This document shows, piece after piece, positions 36,736 to 45,596 of a DNA stretch of 64,000 nt (positions are counted from its first letter, which is position 1; every line of letters starts with the position of its first letter). The DNA comes from Dyadobacter sp. CY312 (GTDB taxonomy: Bacteria; Bacteroidota; Bacteroidia; Cytophagales; Spirosomataceae): contig NZ_JAJUXG010000020.1 of assembly GCF_021390535.1 (NCBI RefSeq), positions 1 through 64,000 on the forward strand. The letters are read 5' to 3'. Under the pieces are notes generated by a model that saw nothing but the letters and a program-made list of their open reading frames with translations, searched no databases and had not been told where the DNA came from. Position numbers and translations under genes: made by a program.

Positions 36736-37788
36736 TTATTTCACAAGTTCACTTTCCCTGGCAATCTTCCTGATTTCCTGCTCGAAATAATAGGCAATAT
36801 CAAAATTCTCATTGGCTTGATTTTCCATTACAATCACGCTGGTTTTGGTTTTAGGATAATATATATTGACCGCCGTAAACCCTTCACTTGGATGAAAGCC
36901 TGTATGTCCGATTTCATTGATGCTGCCTTTATCATTGATCCGCAAACCATATCCATACCCAATCGGCGTTTCGCTGAAAAGCTGGTGCGTATTGGTGATT
37001 ACATAACTGGTCATCATTTTGTATGTAGCCGGTTTTAGTAATTTTCCGCCGTGTAAACATTCATTCCATTTTGCCAAATCGGGTGCTGTAACGATCAAAT
37101 GGCTCCCAAAAAAATTGTGAGCATCAAAACTCAATTGTTCGTTGAGCTGGAAACCGCCGTCTTTTTTGATGGTATGTCCGTTGGTCAAATTTTTGCTTGC
37201 TGTTTCATTCGGATAATAACTGTTATTCATTTTACACTTTTTGAATAAAGCCGTTACCAGCTCTTCAAAGCTCTTCCCACTTTGCTTTTCAAGAACAAGT
37301 CCTGCAACGTAATAGCCAACGTTGGAATAACTGAAAGCCGCTCCCGGATTGAATTTCAAGGGTTTGTCCATGTTTTCGCTCCACAATCCGGAAGTGTTAT
37401 TGAGCAAATGGTGTACTGTAACCGTGTCTGCCCAGGTGTATTTAAAATCAGGCAGGTATTTGCGAATTGGTGTTTTTAAATCGATGCTTCCTTTTTCCAC
37501 TTCTTGCAAAACAAGTGTAGCGGTAATCTGCTTGGCAATGGACATGGTCGAGAACCTGTCGGAAATTTTCAAAGGTGTCTTTTTATCGAAATTTCCATGA
37601 CCGTAAGCTTTCGAATATTTTTCCTTTCCATTTTGTTGGATGAAAACTACGCCGTTAAAATTTCTTGGATTTGTGGCTTGCAGCAAACTATCGATTTTTA
37701 CTGCATAGTTGCCTTTTTGCTGTCCGAAAGAGTTGCTGGAAGTAAAGAAAAGGGCGACAAGAGAAGTCAGAAGAAAGATACTTTTCAT
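36736..37788 (-). CDS. Exported beta-lactamase-fold serine hydrolase
   Basis: A 350-residue protein with a signal peptide ending SNSFGQ. It has the class C beta-lactamase and DD-peptidase motifs: serine and lysine in STMSIAKQ (S-x-x-K), YSN in AAFSYSNVGYY, and HTG in NEIGHTGFH. These penicillin-binding-fold enzymes include esterases and peptidases, so antibiotic resistance should not be assumed. It has no operon partner: upstream lie decayed genes, downstream the two-component pair of the phosphonate locus. Periplasmic location is expected. Confidence 0.85.
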   Translation of the reverse strand: MKSIFLLTSLVALFFTSSNSFGQQKGNYAVKIDSLLQATNPRNFNGVVFIQQNGKEKYSKAYGHGNFDKKTPLKISDRFSTMSIAKQITATLVLQEVEKGSIDLKTPIRKYLPDFKYTWADTVTVHHLLNNTSGLWSENMDKPLKFNPGAAFSYSNVGYYVAGLVLEKQSGKSFEELVTALFKKCKMNNSYYPNETASKNLTNGHTIKKDGGFQLNEQLSFDAHNFFGSHLIVTAPDLAKWNECLHGGKLLKPATYKMMTSYVITNTHQLFSETPIGYGYGLRINDKGSINEIGHTGFHPSEGFTAVNIYYPKTKTSVIVMENQANENFDIAYYFEQEIRKIARESELVK

Positions 37789-37950
37789 TAATTTAGATTA
37801 ACTATATTTGATTTATTGTTATGATCTTGACGCACCTTTCCTAAAGACCGCTTTCTTAAATTTGCCAAATATCCGGCAACGCTTATCAATCATCGTAATG
37901 TTTTGCGCAGTTTCAAATTCAAAAGTATAGAAAAACTAACTGCAATCACC

Positions 37951-38118
37951 GGAAGGAAATTTATAGGTGATGATTTACTTGAAGCACCTGCCTACGAAGG
38001 GGCAAAATCAAGTTTTCTCATTGAAGAGAAAATTGAGAACAGGAAATGGCTCAGCGAACTGGTACGGATTTCTGAGAAGAAGCTACCAATGCCAAAACCG
38101 AAAAAAAAGAAACAGTAA
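37951..38118 (+). pseudogene. Decayed TfoX-like gene copy (C-terminal half only)
   Basis: From 37951 the translation GRKFIGDDLLEAPAYEGAK and IEEKIENRKWLSELVRIS matches the last 50 residues of the intact TfoX-like protein at 15030-15356. The first 57 codons are missing and the preceding sequence is unrelated. Nucleotide identity is high through the lysine-rich end, so the copy is fairly recent. Confidence 0.8.
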
Positions 38119-38171
38119 TCATGTGCACTGAAATTTCCCTGGTTGCAAGCGAATACCAGATTTTTAGTCTA

Positions 38172-38541
38172 GTGATTATTTAAATAAAATCATCACTGAC
38201 TTCGGCATTCATTCTGTTGACGGAATTAGGAAATGTTTTGACAATGGTTTAACCCAAACCAAACAGTAGAGGGCCGACCGTTGATTTACGAGTTAATAAA
38301 TATGTACACCCGAGGTCAGTCCTTCAAGAGTTACATCCAGGCTTTGGAGGAAATATACCTTTTTTTATATCATACGGGAAATCAGAACAGAAAGTAAGTG
38401 CCTGGACATGTTGAAGTTTCTCATCTCTAAGCAAGTCGACCATACACTAACGGTAACAGGTCTTATTTGGGGCAAAGGGTCTAACTGGGAGACCTTTATA
38501 CCTTCTGGGAATACAATAAGTTGTGCGGTGATGGGCTAATT
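38172..38541 (+). pseudogene. Decayed ankyrin-repeat gene copy with frameshift, stops and internal deletion
   Basis: The DNA matches the intact ankyrin gene at 15469-16212. The start ATGGATTATTTAAG has become GTGATTATTTAAA, losing one base. An internal deletion of about 255 bases joins CAGGCTTT (at 15640 in the intact gene) to TTTGGAGG (at 15900), where short TTTTG repeats occur in the intact copy. Later in-frame stops appear. It follows a TfoX-like remnant just as in the intact pair, and is dead. Confidence 0.8.
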
Positions 38542-38680
38542 TCAGGAGCTTGGCATCAACTGGATGGTAAATTTCCGACGACCTCACAAATATAATGGCA
38601 TTAAAACAAGAAAACTCTTAGCCTAAGAAGATCTTCCCGGGCCATTTTGTTTGCAGTGAAGTTCGGTTAATTTCCTCTAC

Positions 38681-39442
38681 CTAGCGATTGATATCAATCT
38701 CATAGGTAAAGCTGTCTCCACGATAATAGCCAAGATTGTATTCTATTGGTCTTTCACCAGGATCAAGCACTAACCTCTTTCGGAACAAAACAGGTGACCC
38801 TTTGTGTATTTTCAACTCGTGAGCAACGACTTCATCAGCTCCAATTGCTTTGATCTGCTCTTTGGAAACAAAAGGTACGGTTGCATATTCATGTTCAAGG
38901 ATTTCATACAAATGTCTCGAAAAATCTTCCTTGCCTGTTAGACCAACACGCGGATGAAAATAAGAAACGAACAAAACAAATGGCCCGTCCTGCAATCCCC
39001 TGACCCTTTCGAGACGGAGTACTTCTTTGTCTTTCTGGATGCGCAGCATATCAGCAACCTCTGTGCTGGCTTTAACCCAATCCACTTTTATTTTATAGTT
39101 GTGAAAGTCCATTCCCTGAGAATTCATCTCGGAGCTAAAACTTACCCAATTCACCAATTTTGTACTGACCGTGTTTTTTATGGTGCGGGTTCCCACACCT
39201 TTTTTGCGCTCTAGAAGATTTTCATTTTTTAGCTTATTGGTAGCCTGTCTTATTGTATTTCGGGATATTCCAAGACGCTTTGCCAGTTCCACTTCCTTAG
39301 GAAGCATTTTACCGTTTTTGTACTCGGGCAAATCTATCAGCGTCCTTAGAAGGCTTTCAACCTGAACGTGCAACGGCAATGGGCTGCTGTGATCTATCTT
39401 AAATTCCAATTGAGCTACTTCTTCACTATTTTCAATTTCCAT
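38681..39442 (-). CDS. GntR/HutC-family transcriptional regulator
   Basis: A 253-residue regulator. A winged helix occupies about residues 15-85 (KMLPKEVELAKRLGISRNTIRQATNKL, then LLERKKGVGTRTI). A UTRA effector-binding domain fills the rest (LRLERVRGLQDGPFVLFVSYFHP and RPIEYNLGYYRGDSFTYEIDI). It usually senses a sugar or sugar phosphate. It is the last gene of the mannose-type operon, 60 bases after the acetylesterase gene. The palindromic TATGAACA-type sites before the GH92 gene and before SusC are natural operators for such a dimer; that link is inference. Confidence 0.88.
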   Translation of the reverse strand: MEIENSEEVAQLEFKIDHSSPLPLHVQVESLLRTLIDLPEYKNGKMLPKEVELAKRLGISRNTIRQATNKLKNENLLERKKGVGTRTIKNTVSTKLVNWVSFSSEMNSQGMDFHNYKIKVDWVKASTEVADMLRIQKDKEVLRLERVRGLQDGPFVLFVSYFHPRVGLTGKEDFSRHLYEILEHEYATVPFVSKEQIKAIGADEVVAHELKIHKGSPVLFRKRLVLDPGERPIEYNLGYYRGDSFTYEIDINR

Positions 39443-39502
39443 GCGTCAGGTCTATATTAAGCTCACAATTTAAGTCTTTCCTCCCAAATCCGCACATGAA
39501 TT

Positions 39503-41485
39503 CTAAAAACGGGGACCACTTTGAAACTTCTTACCATCGGTTATTCCTTTCCAGTCGTCTGTCCGAAATGGCACAGCAGGCAAACCTTCCTTGTTAAGCA
39601 AGTTCAGCTCCCCAGGATTATCACTCCAGGCATACCTTACTGCAACAGGTTCATTAATCTGATCTGAGCTGACAATCACCTGATCTCCTGTAATTCTTGC
39701 CATCGCCCATACAAACTTTCCCTCTTTGCCAGCAATCTGAAAACCTTTTACATAACCATATTTATCGGTCGTGTAAATCCCCCCGGTGATATTGGTAAAA
39801 TTCAAAGCAACCTCCTTTCCTTTTACACTCATTTTACTATATGTCGGCCCTTGTCCGTCAATCTGCTTTTTGTAAGCCACTTTTAGTGCAGCAACAGCCA
39901 AGCGTTTGCCGACATCTTCCTTATTTTTCGGATGAATATCAGCGGCTTCGCCAACATCAATAGCAGTTACCATGCCAGTGTAAGGTAGCGTTAATGTCTT
40001 CGCCTGAGCTTCCCTTAATTCTGCCCAGGCACTCTCCTCCGGCTCCTGCTTTTCCTTCATATAGTTGGCAAGTTGCACGAAGATAAACGGCAGATTTTCA
40101 TCATTCCAATTCTTTCGCCAGCTACCAATCATCGCCGGAAACAGAGCCCCATATTCCTCAGCCCGATCCGCATTGGCTTCTCCCTGATACCAGATTACAC
40201 CCTTTACAACCAAATTGGCCAAAGGAGCTATGTTGGCATTAAACAGTACGCTGGGTGAAGAAAAGGGCGTTGTGTTAGGGACAACCGGTTTCGGGAATTT
40301 TGCAGGATCAATACTCAGTCCTTTTTTGTAAAACCATTTTCCCCACAAAATAGAATTGCCCCAAAACGGAGAAGTCGTAAATCCGCCAATACCTCCTGTA
40401 TCAAAAATTCTTACTACTAAAACATTACCCGTTGGTTTTAATATTGACACAGGAACTTTGTAGTTACGGTGATTGTGGTTGCCGAAGGTCTCTCCTATTT
40501 TGACGCCGTTTACCCAGGTAATGTCATAATTATCAATTTGTAATAACTGGATGTTAAGCGAATCCTGGTGTTTGCTTTTATCAAAATCAAAACTTGTCTT
40601 TACCCATACCGCCCCATCAAAATCTTTAAGGTCAGGTTCCTGTTCCCAGGTATTTCCTGCAAGATTAATGGGTTTCCAATCCGAAAAGTCGGTCTCCGGC
40701 AAGTACCATTTCTGATCTACACCCTCTCCACGGTAATAGTGCTTGTGATACCACTTTTTCTTATAGGTCTCAAAATCTGCATACAACTGTAGGAAACTCT
40801 TTCCGGTACTTACTGTTTCTTTCATCTCCTCCTGAAATACAGGAAATTGAAGGAGAGACTCATTACTCATCCAGGTTTCAACAGAAGTAGCCCCCAGGTT
40901 GTCACTGACAAGCCCGATGGGTACATCCAGATCCTTATTCAGTTTTTTACCAAAGTGGTAAGCCACTGCCGAAAACTCTTCAATATTATTCCAGCTCAGT
41001 TCCTGCCAGCCAATGCCTTTGAGGTCTGTTCTTGGCTGGTAATCCATTTCTGTCAGTACTGTAAAAAGTCTGATTCGGTTGGACTTGATCAGCGAACTAT
41101 CTGTTTCTTTAAATCCGGTCTGTTTAACCTTCCATTGCATATTTGACTGCCCTCCACAAATCCAGACGTCACCAATAAGTACATTTTCAAAACTGATGGA
41201 ATTGCTGCTGCTTATGTGCAAGGTATAAGGTCCTCCTGCTGGCACGGCATTCATTTTCACCAGCCATTTACCATTTCCGTCGGTCCTAACCGCCTTTTGA
41301 TCTGAGCCTAGTTTCACAATCACTTCTTCACCGGGTTTCGCCCATCCCCACACAGTAATAGGTTTATCTCTTTGCAGAACCATATTATTTTGAAAGATCT
41401 GTGGCATTTTAACCTGACCAACTGCTGATACGGAAACCAGCATCAGCAGTTGGAAAAACAGACAGGATTTTTTAAAACCGGACAT
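39503..41485 (-). CDS. Sialate O-acetylesterase-like exported SGNH esterase
   Basis: A 660-residue protein with a signal peptide ending SAVGQ. An N-terminal beta-sandwich (MPQIFQNNMVLQRDKPITVWGWA) is usual in this family. The catalytic Ser114 is in GDVWICGGQSNMQW, and the partner histidine is in DVGEAADIHPKNKEDVGKRLA; a galactose-binding-like insert lies between. Such enzymes remove acetyl groups from sialic acids or other acetylated sugars. In this operon, acetyl removal from an acetylated mannose-rich glycan is more likely than sialic acid use, as no sialic acid genes are present. That preference is inference. Confidence 0.82.
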   Translation of the reverse strand: MSGFKKSCLFFQLLMLVSVSAVGQVKMPQIFQNNMVLQRDKPITVWGWAKPGEEVIVKLGSDQKAVRTDGNGKWLVKMNAVPAGGPYTLHISSSNSISFENVLIGDVWICGGQSNMQWKVKQTGFKETDSSLIKSNRIRLFTVLTEMDYQPRTDLKGIGWQELSWNNIEEFSAVAYHFGKKLNKDLDVPIGLVSDNLGATSVETWMSNESLLQFPVFQEEMKETVSTGKSFLQLYADFETYKKKWYHKHYYRGEGVDQKWYLPETDFSDWKPINLAGNTWEQEPDLKDFDGAVWVKTSFDFDKSKHQDSLNIQLLQIDNYDITWVNGVKIGETFGNHNHRNYKVPVSILKPTGNVLVVRIFDTGGIGGFTTSPFWGNSILWGKWFYKKGLSIDPAKFPKPVVPNTTPFSSPSVLFNANIAPLANLVVKGVIWYQGEANADRAEEYGALFPAMIGSWRKNWNDENLPFIFVQLANYMKEKQEPEESAWAELREAQAKTLTLPYTGMVTAIDVGEAADIHPKNKEDVGKRLAVAALKVAYKKQIDGQGPTYSKMSVKGKEVALNFTNITGGIYTTDKYGYVKGFQIAGKEGKFVWAMARITGDQVIVSSDQINEPVAVRYAWSDNPGELNLLNKEGLPAVPFRTDDWKGITDGKKFQSGPRF

Positions 41486-41508
41486 ACAAAACGTAATTTG
41501 ATACTGAT

Positions 41509-43269
41509 TTAAATTCCCTCCCTTACGTACGCTTTAACCGTTGCACATTTCTTCCCAGTTGATTTCCCATATGGACGCACCGTGTAAACATCCACATTTG
41601 CAGGTACAATAAAGGTTTCAGCGTAATGAATAATTTGGGGTTCGAACCGATTATCGGGACTTTCTATTATCACCTCTTCGCCTTCCACCAAATTTACCAC
41701 GTTCAGGTTACCATTGGTTTGGTGCACAACAGTATCATCGAACCAATGTCTTCTTGTCTCAATAAACTGCGTTTGATATAATCCCGTCGACTCCTCCTTC
41801 ACATGTTCGTTCTTTGATATCTCCGTAATGTTATTAAAAAGATTTTCCTTCACCCAGGCGTCGTCACGTGTCCAGTCAATTACCTTTTTGCCGTGCTCAA
41901 TATTAATCGGGCGGGGTAAACCATCCAGTCCCAATCTACCCCAGTCCCACAATTTAAAAGTGAAGATGTAGGGTGTTGCAGAGATCTCTAAAACGACCGC
42001 GTTTTTACCGGAGCAATGTATGGTTCCGGCAGGGATTAAAATATGATCATGTTTTTTGACAGACATCTTATTTACATACTTATCCGCATCAAAATCACTG
42101 ATTCCCTTTTGTGCTTCTTCCAGCTCGGCTATCATTCCTTCGCTGTCGACATCCTTTTTGGTGCCCAGATAAACACAGGCGTCTTCCTCCGCCTCCAAAA
42201 AATAATAGCTTTCATCCTGAGTGTAATCCATGCCAAAGTGCTCTTTGATATACGCTTTGGTTGGATGCACCTGTAAACTCAGATTGCCGCCGTCCATGGT
42301 GTCCAGAAAATCGAAACGGATTGGGAATTCAGCTCCAAAAACATCATAAACCGATTTTCCGAGTAGTTGCTCTGGTCGTTTCAAAACCAGGTTAATCGAT
42401 GGAAGCTCGAAGGTATGTTCACCAAATTTGAAAAGCAGACTGTTTTCTTCGGGTACACAGTCGAATCCCCAGGCAAAGTTCACTTCTGTTCGATCCAGAT
42501 CCACAACTTCCTTTAACCATTGTCCACCCCATGGTCCAGGATCAAAGAAGGGAACCACTCTGAATGGCTGTTTCACGGCTGCATCCAGACCTGCGTTGTA
42601 ATCCTCGGCACTGATCATTTTAGCTTGTTCTGATACATTCGCATCAACAAAATAATCTATTTGGTCAAAAAAAGCCACTTTATGGCGATCCAGAACCCGC
42701 CAGTCAAGGAAGTAGGCTTGTTTGTATTTTAGAGCAAAACTTTCGTCGAGGTTATCCGTTCCAAAGTTGCCCACCTCGTTTCGTTTCATTCTTTTCTGAA
42801 TCTCCCATCTTGCCAAATCCACATAAATCAGTACATCACAATCTGCAAATAGGGCTGCACCTTCACCATAAATGACCACAGTTCCGGAACCTGACTCAGC
42901 AACTGCTTCTCTTTCATTATTTACTTTTTCCAGATCGAAGAAATCCGAGATTTGCAGACTGTTCATTTTTCCAAAAATCTGGTCGTCGGTCACGAATGGA
43001 TACACCATTTCCTGAATTTCATCCACACTTTTCAAAAAGTCATTGGTATTGATAATTACATCAGGTTTCAGGTATTCCGTTATTGCTGAGCGAACCTGAT
43101 CGGCCTGTACGCCGTGGTAAAGATCAATCCCGACAATGGTTCTATTTTTGCTTTTGGCACGAATCAAATCTTTAATTTCATTGACAATATTTTGCCATCC
43201 AACCACACATTTATCGCCGGACTTGCTTACTTCTACAAATGGAAATTTTTCGTAATTGGAAACCATCAT
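41509..43269 (-). CDS. manA: Class I mannose-6-phosphate isomerase with an N-terminal kinase-like extension
   Basis: A 586-residue fusion. The C-terminal 370 residues are a type I mannose-6-phosphate isomerase: zinc ligands in LSLQVHPTKAY, an EDACVYLGTK region, and ILIPAGTIHCSGKNAVVLEIS. It interconverts mannose 6-phosphate and fructose 6-phosphate. The first 200 residues resemble a uridine-kinase-like fold (DVLIYVDLARWEIQKRMKRN, YFLDWRVLDRHK) but the expected P-loop is replaced by VGIDLYHGVQADQV, lacking GxxxxGK[ST]. The extension is probably non-catalytic or binds something else. The ATG at 43269 overlaps the stop of the upstream ROK kinase as ATGA, so the kinase and isomerase are translationally coupled. 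Confidence 0.88.
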   Translation of the reverse strand: MMVSNYEKFPFVEVSKSGDKCVVGWQNIVNEIKDLIRAKSKNRTIVGIDLYHGVQADQVRSAITEYLKPDVIINTNDFLKSVDEIQEMVYPFVTDDQIFGKMNSLQISDFFDLEKVNNEREAVAESGSGTVVIYGEGAALFADCDVLIYVDLARWEIQKRMKRNEVGNFGTDNLDESFALKYKQAYFLDWRVLDRHKVAFFDQIDYFVDANVSEQAKMISAEDYNAGLDAAVKQPFRVVPFFDPGPWGGQWLKEVVDLDRTEVNFAWGFDCVPEENSLLFKFGEHTFELPSINLVLKRPEQLLGKSVYDVFGAEFPIRFDFLDTMDGGNLSLQVHPTKAYIKEHFGMDYTQDESYYFLEAEEDACVYLGTKKDVDSEGMIAELEEAQKGISDFDADKYVNKMSVKKHDHILIPAGTIHCSGKNAVVLEISATPYIFTFKLWDWGRLGLDGLPRPINIEHGKKVIDWTRDDAWVKENLFNNITEISKNEHVKEESTGLYQTQFIETRRHWFDDTVVHQTNGNLNVVNLVEGEEVIIESPDNRFEPQIIHYAETFIVPANVDVYTVRPYGKSTGKKCATVKAYVREGI

Positions 43270-44204
43270 TTATATTTTTGTTTAAATAATTCATATACCC
43301 CTAGTATCCCGGCGCTTTCCAACTGAAATGCTTCAATCAACGCTACATCTGCTGAATTTATCCAGGCGTGTTTGTCAATCATTTCTTTGATGTAAGGCAG
43401 GATAATGTGGCTGCTTTTCATAATTCCTCCTCCAAAAATTACCTTCTCAGGATCATATGCATGTACAAGATTGATCACACACAAAGCCCATACTTTAAGG
43501 CAACGGTTTTTAAGTTCAATAGCCAGCGAATCCCCCGCTTCCGAAAGCTGAAACAGGTTCTTGAAGTCAATCACTTCCACCTGAGACAGTTTACTGCTTA
43601 AAAAGTCTGGGGATTTTCGAGCTATCTCTGTCAATACCCAGGTAGAACTTTCGCTTTCTACACAGCCAATGTTTCCACAATTGCAGACATTACCTTCAAA
43701 ATTGATTGTGGTGTGCCCTCCCAGATTGCCTGCGATAAAATTCTTGCCGCGAAGTGGAACGCCATTCACAAGCACGCCAGTTCCTACACCTGTTCCCAGT
43801 GTAACCAGCACCAGATCCGAGCTACCAACGCCAGCTCCATGTTTCCATTCTCCTATCAGCGCGGCTCTTGCATCATTTTCTATGACCAACGGTACACCAA
43901 AATTTGCAGTTGCCCAGGCATTTAAATCAATATTCTCTGCTCCGGGATATTTTACATATTTGGAAAGAATGACATTGGTTTGAAAATTGACAATTCCCGG
44001 AAAGGCAAATCCGATTCCTGAAACTTTAAAATCAGTACCCGGTAATAAATCCTTTATTTCCAGGGCAATGTCAGCGAGCCGCTCTTCAAAGGTTTGCTGA
44101 GATGCAGCCTCAATGTTTCTCTCTACAAGAATTTTATTCTCAAAAATGAGTGCGATCTTTATTCTGGTACCTCCAAAATCAATACCTGCAAATACTTCTT
44201 TCAT
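43266..44204 (-). CDS. ROK-family sugar kinase (probable mannokinase/glucokinase)
   Basis: A 312-residue kinase. The ATP-binding DFGGTRIK is at residues 9-16, the catalytic Asp111 in VIENDARAA, LGTGVGTGV follows at 136-144, and the ROK zinc site is His164 with CNCGNIGC at 174-181. The usual E-x-G-H reads NLGGH here. It has no DNA-binding domain, so it is a kinase and not a repressor. Next to ManA with a 4-base overlap, it most likely makes mannose 6-phosphate; glucose or fructose are other possible substrates. Confidence 0.88.
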   Translation of the reverse strand: MKEVFAGIDFGGTRIKIALIFENKILVERNIEAASQQTFEERLADIALEIKDLLPGTDFKVSGIGFAFPGIVNFQTNVILSKYVKYPGAENIDLNAWATANFGVPLVIENDARAALIGEWKHGAGVGSSDLVLVTLGTGVGTGVLVNGVPLRGKNFIAGNLGGHTTINFEGNVCNCGNIGCVESESSTWVLTEIARKSPDFLSSKLSQVEVIDFKNLFQLSEAGDSLAIELKNRCLKVWALCVINLVHAYDPEKVIFGGGIMKSSHIILPYIKEMIDKHAWINSADVALIEAFQLESAGILGVYELFKQKYK

Positions 44205-44223
44205 ATCATCATGCTTAAAAATC

Positions 44224-45594
44224 TTACCACGTTTTTTCTATTTCTTCCAAAGTCTTGCCTTTCGTTTCAGGGATCATCTTAATCGTGAAAACCAATATGA
44301 TGATCGAGTTGATCATGAATATCCAGAAGGTTACCGCTCCGCCGAGGGTTTCCAGAAAAATGGGTGTCAGTTGGGTGATGGCGACAACGCCGATCCACAA
44401 AACCAAAGTAGCCAGAGACATGGCCATCCCGCGTATTTTTGTTGGAAAAATTTCCGACATCAAAACCCAGGGAATGGGCCCGAGTGAGATGGCAAAACTG
44501 GCAATATAACCTAAAATGAAAATGAGTAACCAGGGCCCCTGGTCGAAATGGAAATGAAAACAGATGCCGGTTGCAAACAGACAGATCACCATGCCGGCAA
44601 CTCCCCAGATCAGCAGACTTTTTCTTCCAGTTATATCAATAAGCCAAACTGCCACCAGCGTAAAGATCATATTGACCAGTCCGATAATAATGGTCTGGGT
44701 AAATGCGGATTCAGCTCCGAAACCGATACTTTTGAAAATTTCCGGTGCATAGTAAATAATGGCGTTGATACCTGTAATTTGAGAAAACAGCGCCAGAACA
44801 ACACCTATTACCAGAGGCTTTCTTAGTTTGATATCAAGCAGGTCGGACAGGCTGCCCTTTTCGTTTTTTAGGCTTTCAGATATCTCTGCAAAAATTTCCA
44901 AAGAAACCTTTTTTCCGTTGATTTTTTCCAGGATTTTCATCGCCTTTCCTTCTCTGGATTTGGCAGCAAGCCAGCGCGGACTTTCAGGAACAAAAAACAG
45001 CAGAACAAAAAATACAATCGCCGGAATAACCTCAGAACCAAGCATGTATCGCCATCCGTACTCAATATTCCATGCTTCATCTCCTGCCTGGCTTATTTTC
45101 AGGTTGATCACATAAATAATATTGATTCCCAGTACAATAGCGAGCTGGTAAAAAGTAACCAACCTGCCGCGGATGTTGGATGGGGCAATTTCAGAAATAT
45201 ACATCGGACAAAGCATAGAGGCGGCTCCTACACCAATACCGCCCAGCAAACGCATGATGATGAACGTTGTGAGGTCATTGGCAATGGCAGAACCATAGGC
45301 GGGAACTGCAAAAAGTACTGCTGTTCCTAATAGCACAGCCCGTCTTCCAAAACGATCGCTCAGGTAACCGGCAGACATGGCACCAAGCACGCACCCCCAG
45401 ATAGCACTACTAGCCGCCCAGCCCACCATCAGTGGCGAGAGGTTGAATTTGATTTGCAAATATCCGATGGCTCCTGCAATTACAGCGGTATCATAACCAA
45501 ACAGGAATCCACCAAAAGCGGCAACACTGGTGATGAGAATGATGTACGGAATATTGCTTTCCGTCGGTGGACTTTTGATCTCTTGATTAATCAT
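44224..45594 (-). CDS. MFS sugar-porter-family transporter
   Basis: A 456-residue membrane protein with 12 segments and the sugar porter signatures: GFLFGYDTAVIAG in helix 1, DRFGRRAVLL after helix 2, PESPRWLAAK before the central loop, QITGINAIIYYAP in helix 7 and PETKGKTLEEIE at the end. It should take a monosaccharide, most likely mannose released in the periplasm by the GH92 enzyme, into the cytoplasm by proton symport. It starts 2 bases after the DUF4185 lipoprotein and lies 19 bases before the ROK kinase. Confidence 0.9.
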   Translation of the reverse strand: MINQEIKSPPTESNIPYIILITSVAAFGGFLFGYDTAVIAGAIGYLQIKFNLSPLMVGWAASSAIWGCVLGAMSAGYLSDRFGRRAVLLGTAVLFAVPAYGSAIANDLTTFIIMRLLGGIGVGAASMLCPMYISEIAPSNIRGRLVTFYQLAIVLGINIIYVINLKISQAGDEAWNIEYGWRYMLGSEVIPAIVFFVLLFFVPESPRWLAAKSREGKAMKILEKINGKKVSLEIFAEISESLKNEKGSLSDLLDIKLRKPLVIGVVLALFSQITGINAIIYYAPEIFKSIGFGAESAFTQTIIIGLVNMIFTLVAVWLIDITGRKSLLIWGVAGMVICLFATGICFHFHFDQGPWLLIFILGYIASFAISLGPIPWVLMSEIFPTKIRGMAMSLATLVLWIGVVAITQLTPIFLETLGGAVTFWIFMINSIIILVFTIKMIPETKGKTLEEIEKTW

Positions 45595-45596
45595 TT

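Noticed and set aside
36736..37788. Antibiotic-resistance beta-lactamase
   Set aside because: The S-x-x-K, Y-S-N and H-T-G motifs only show the fold; many such exported hydrolases are esterases or peptidases and nothing here points to resistance.
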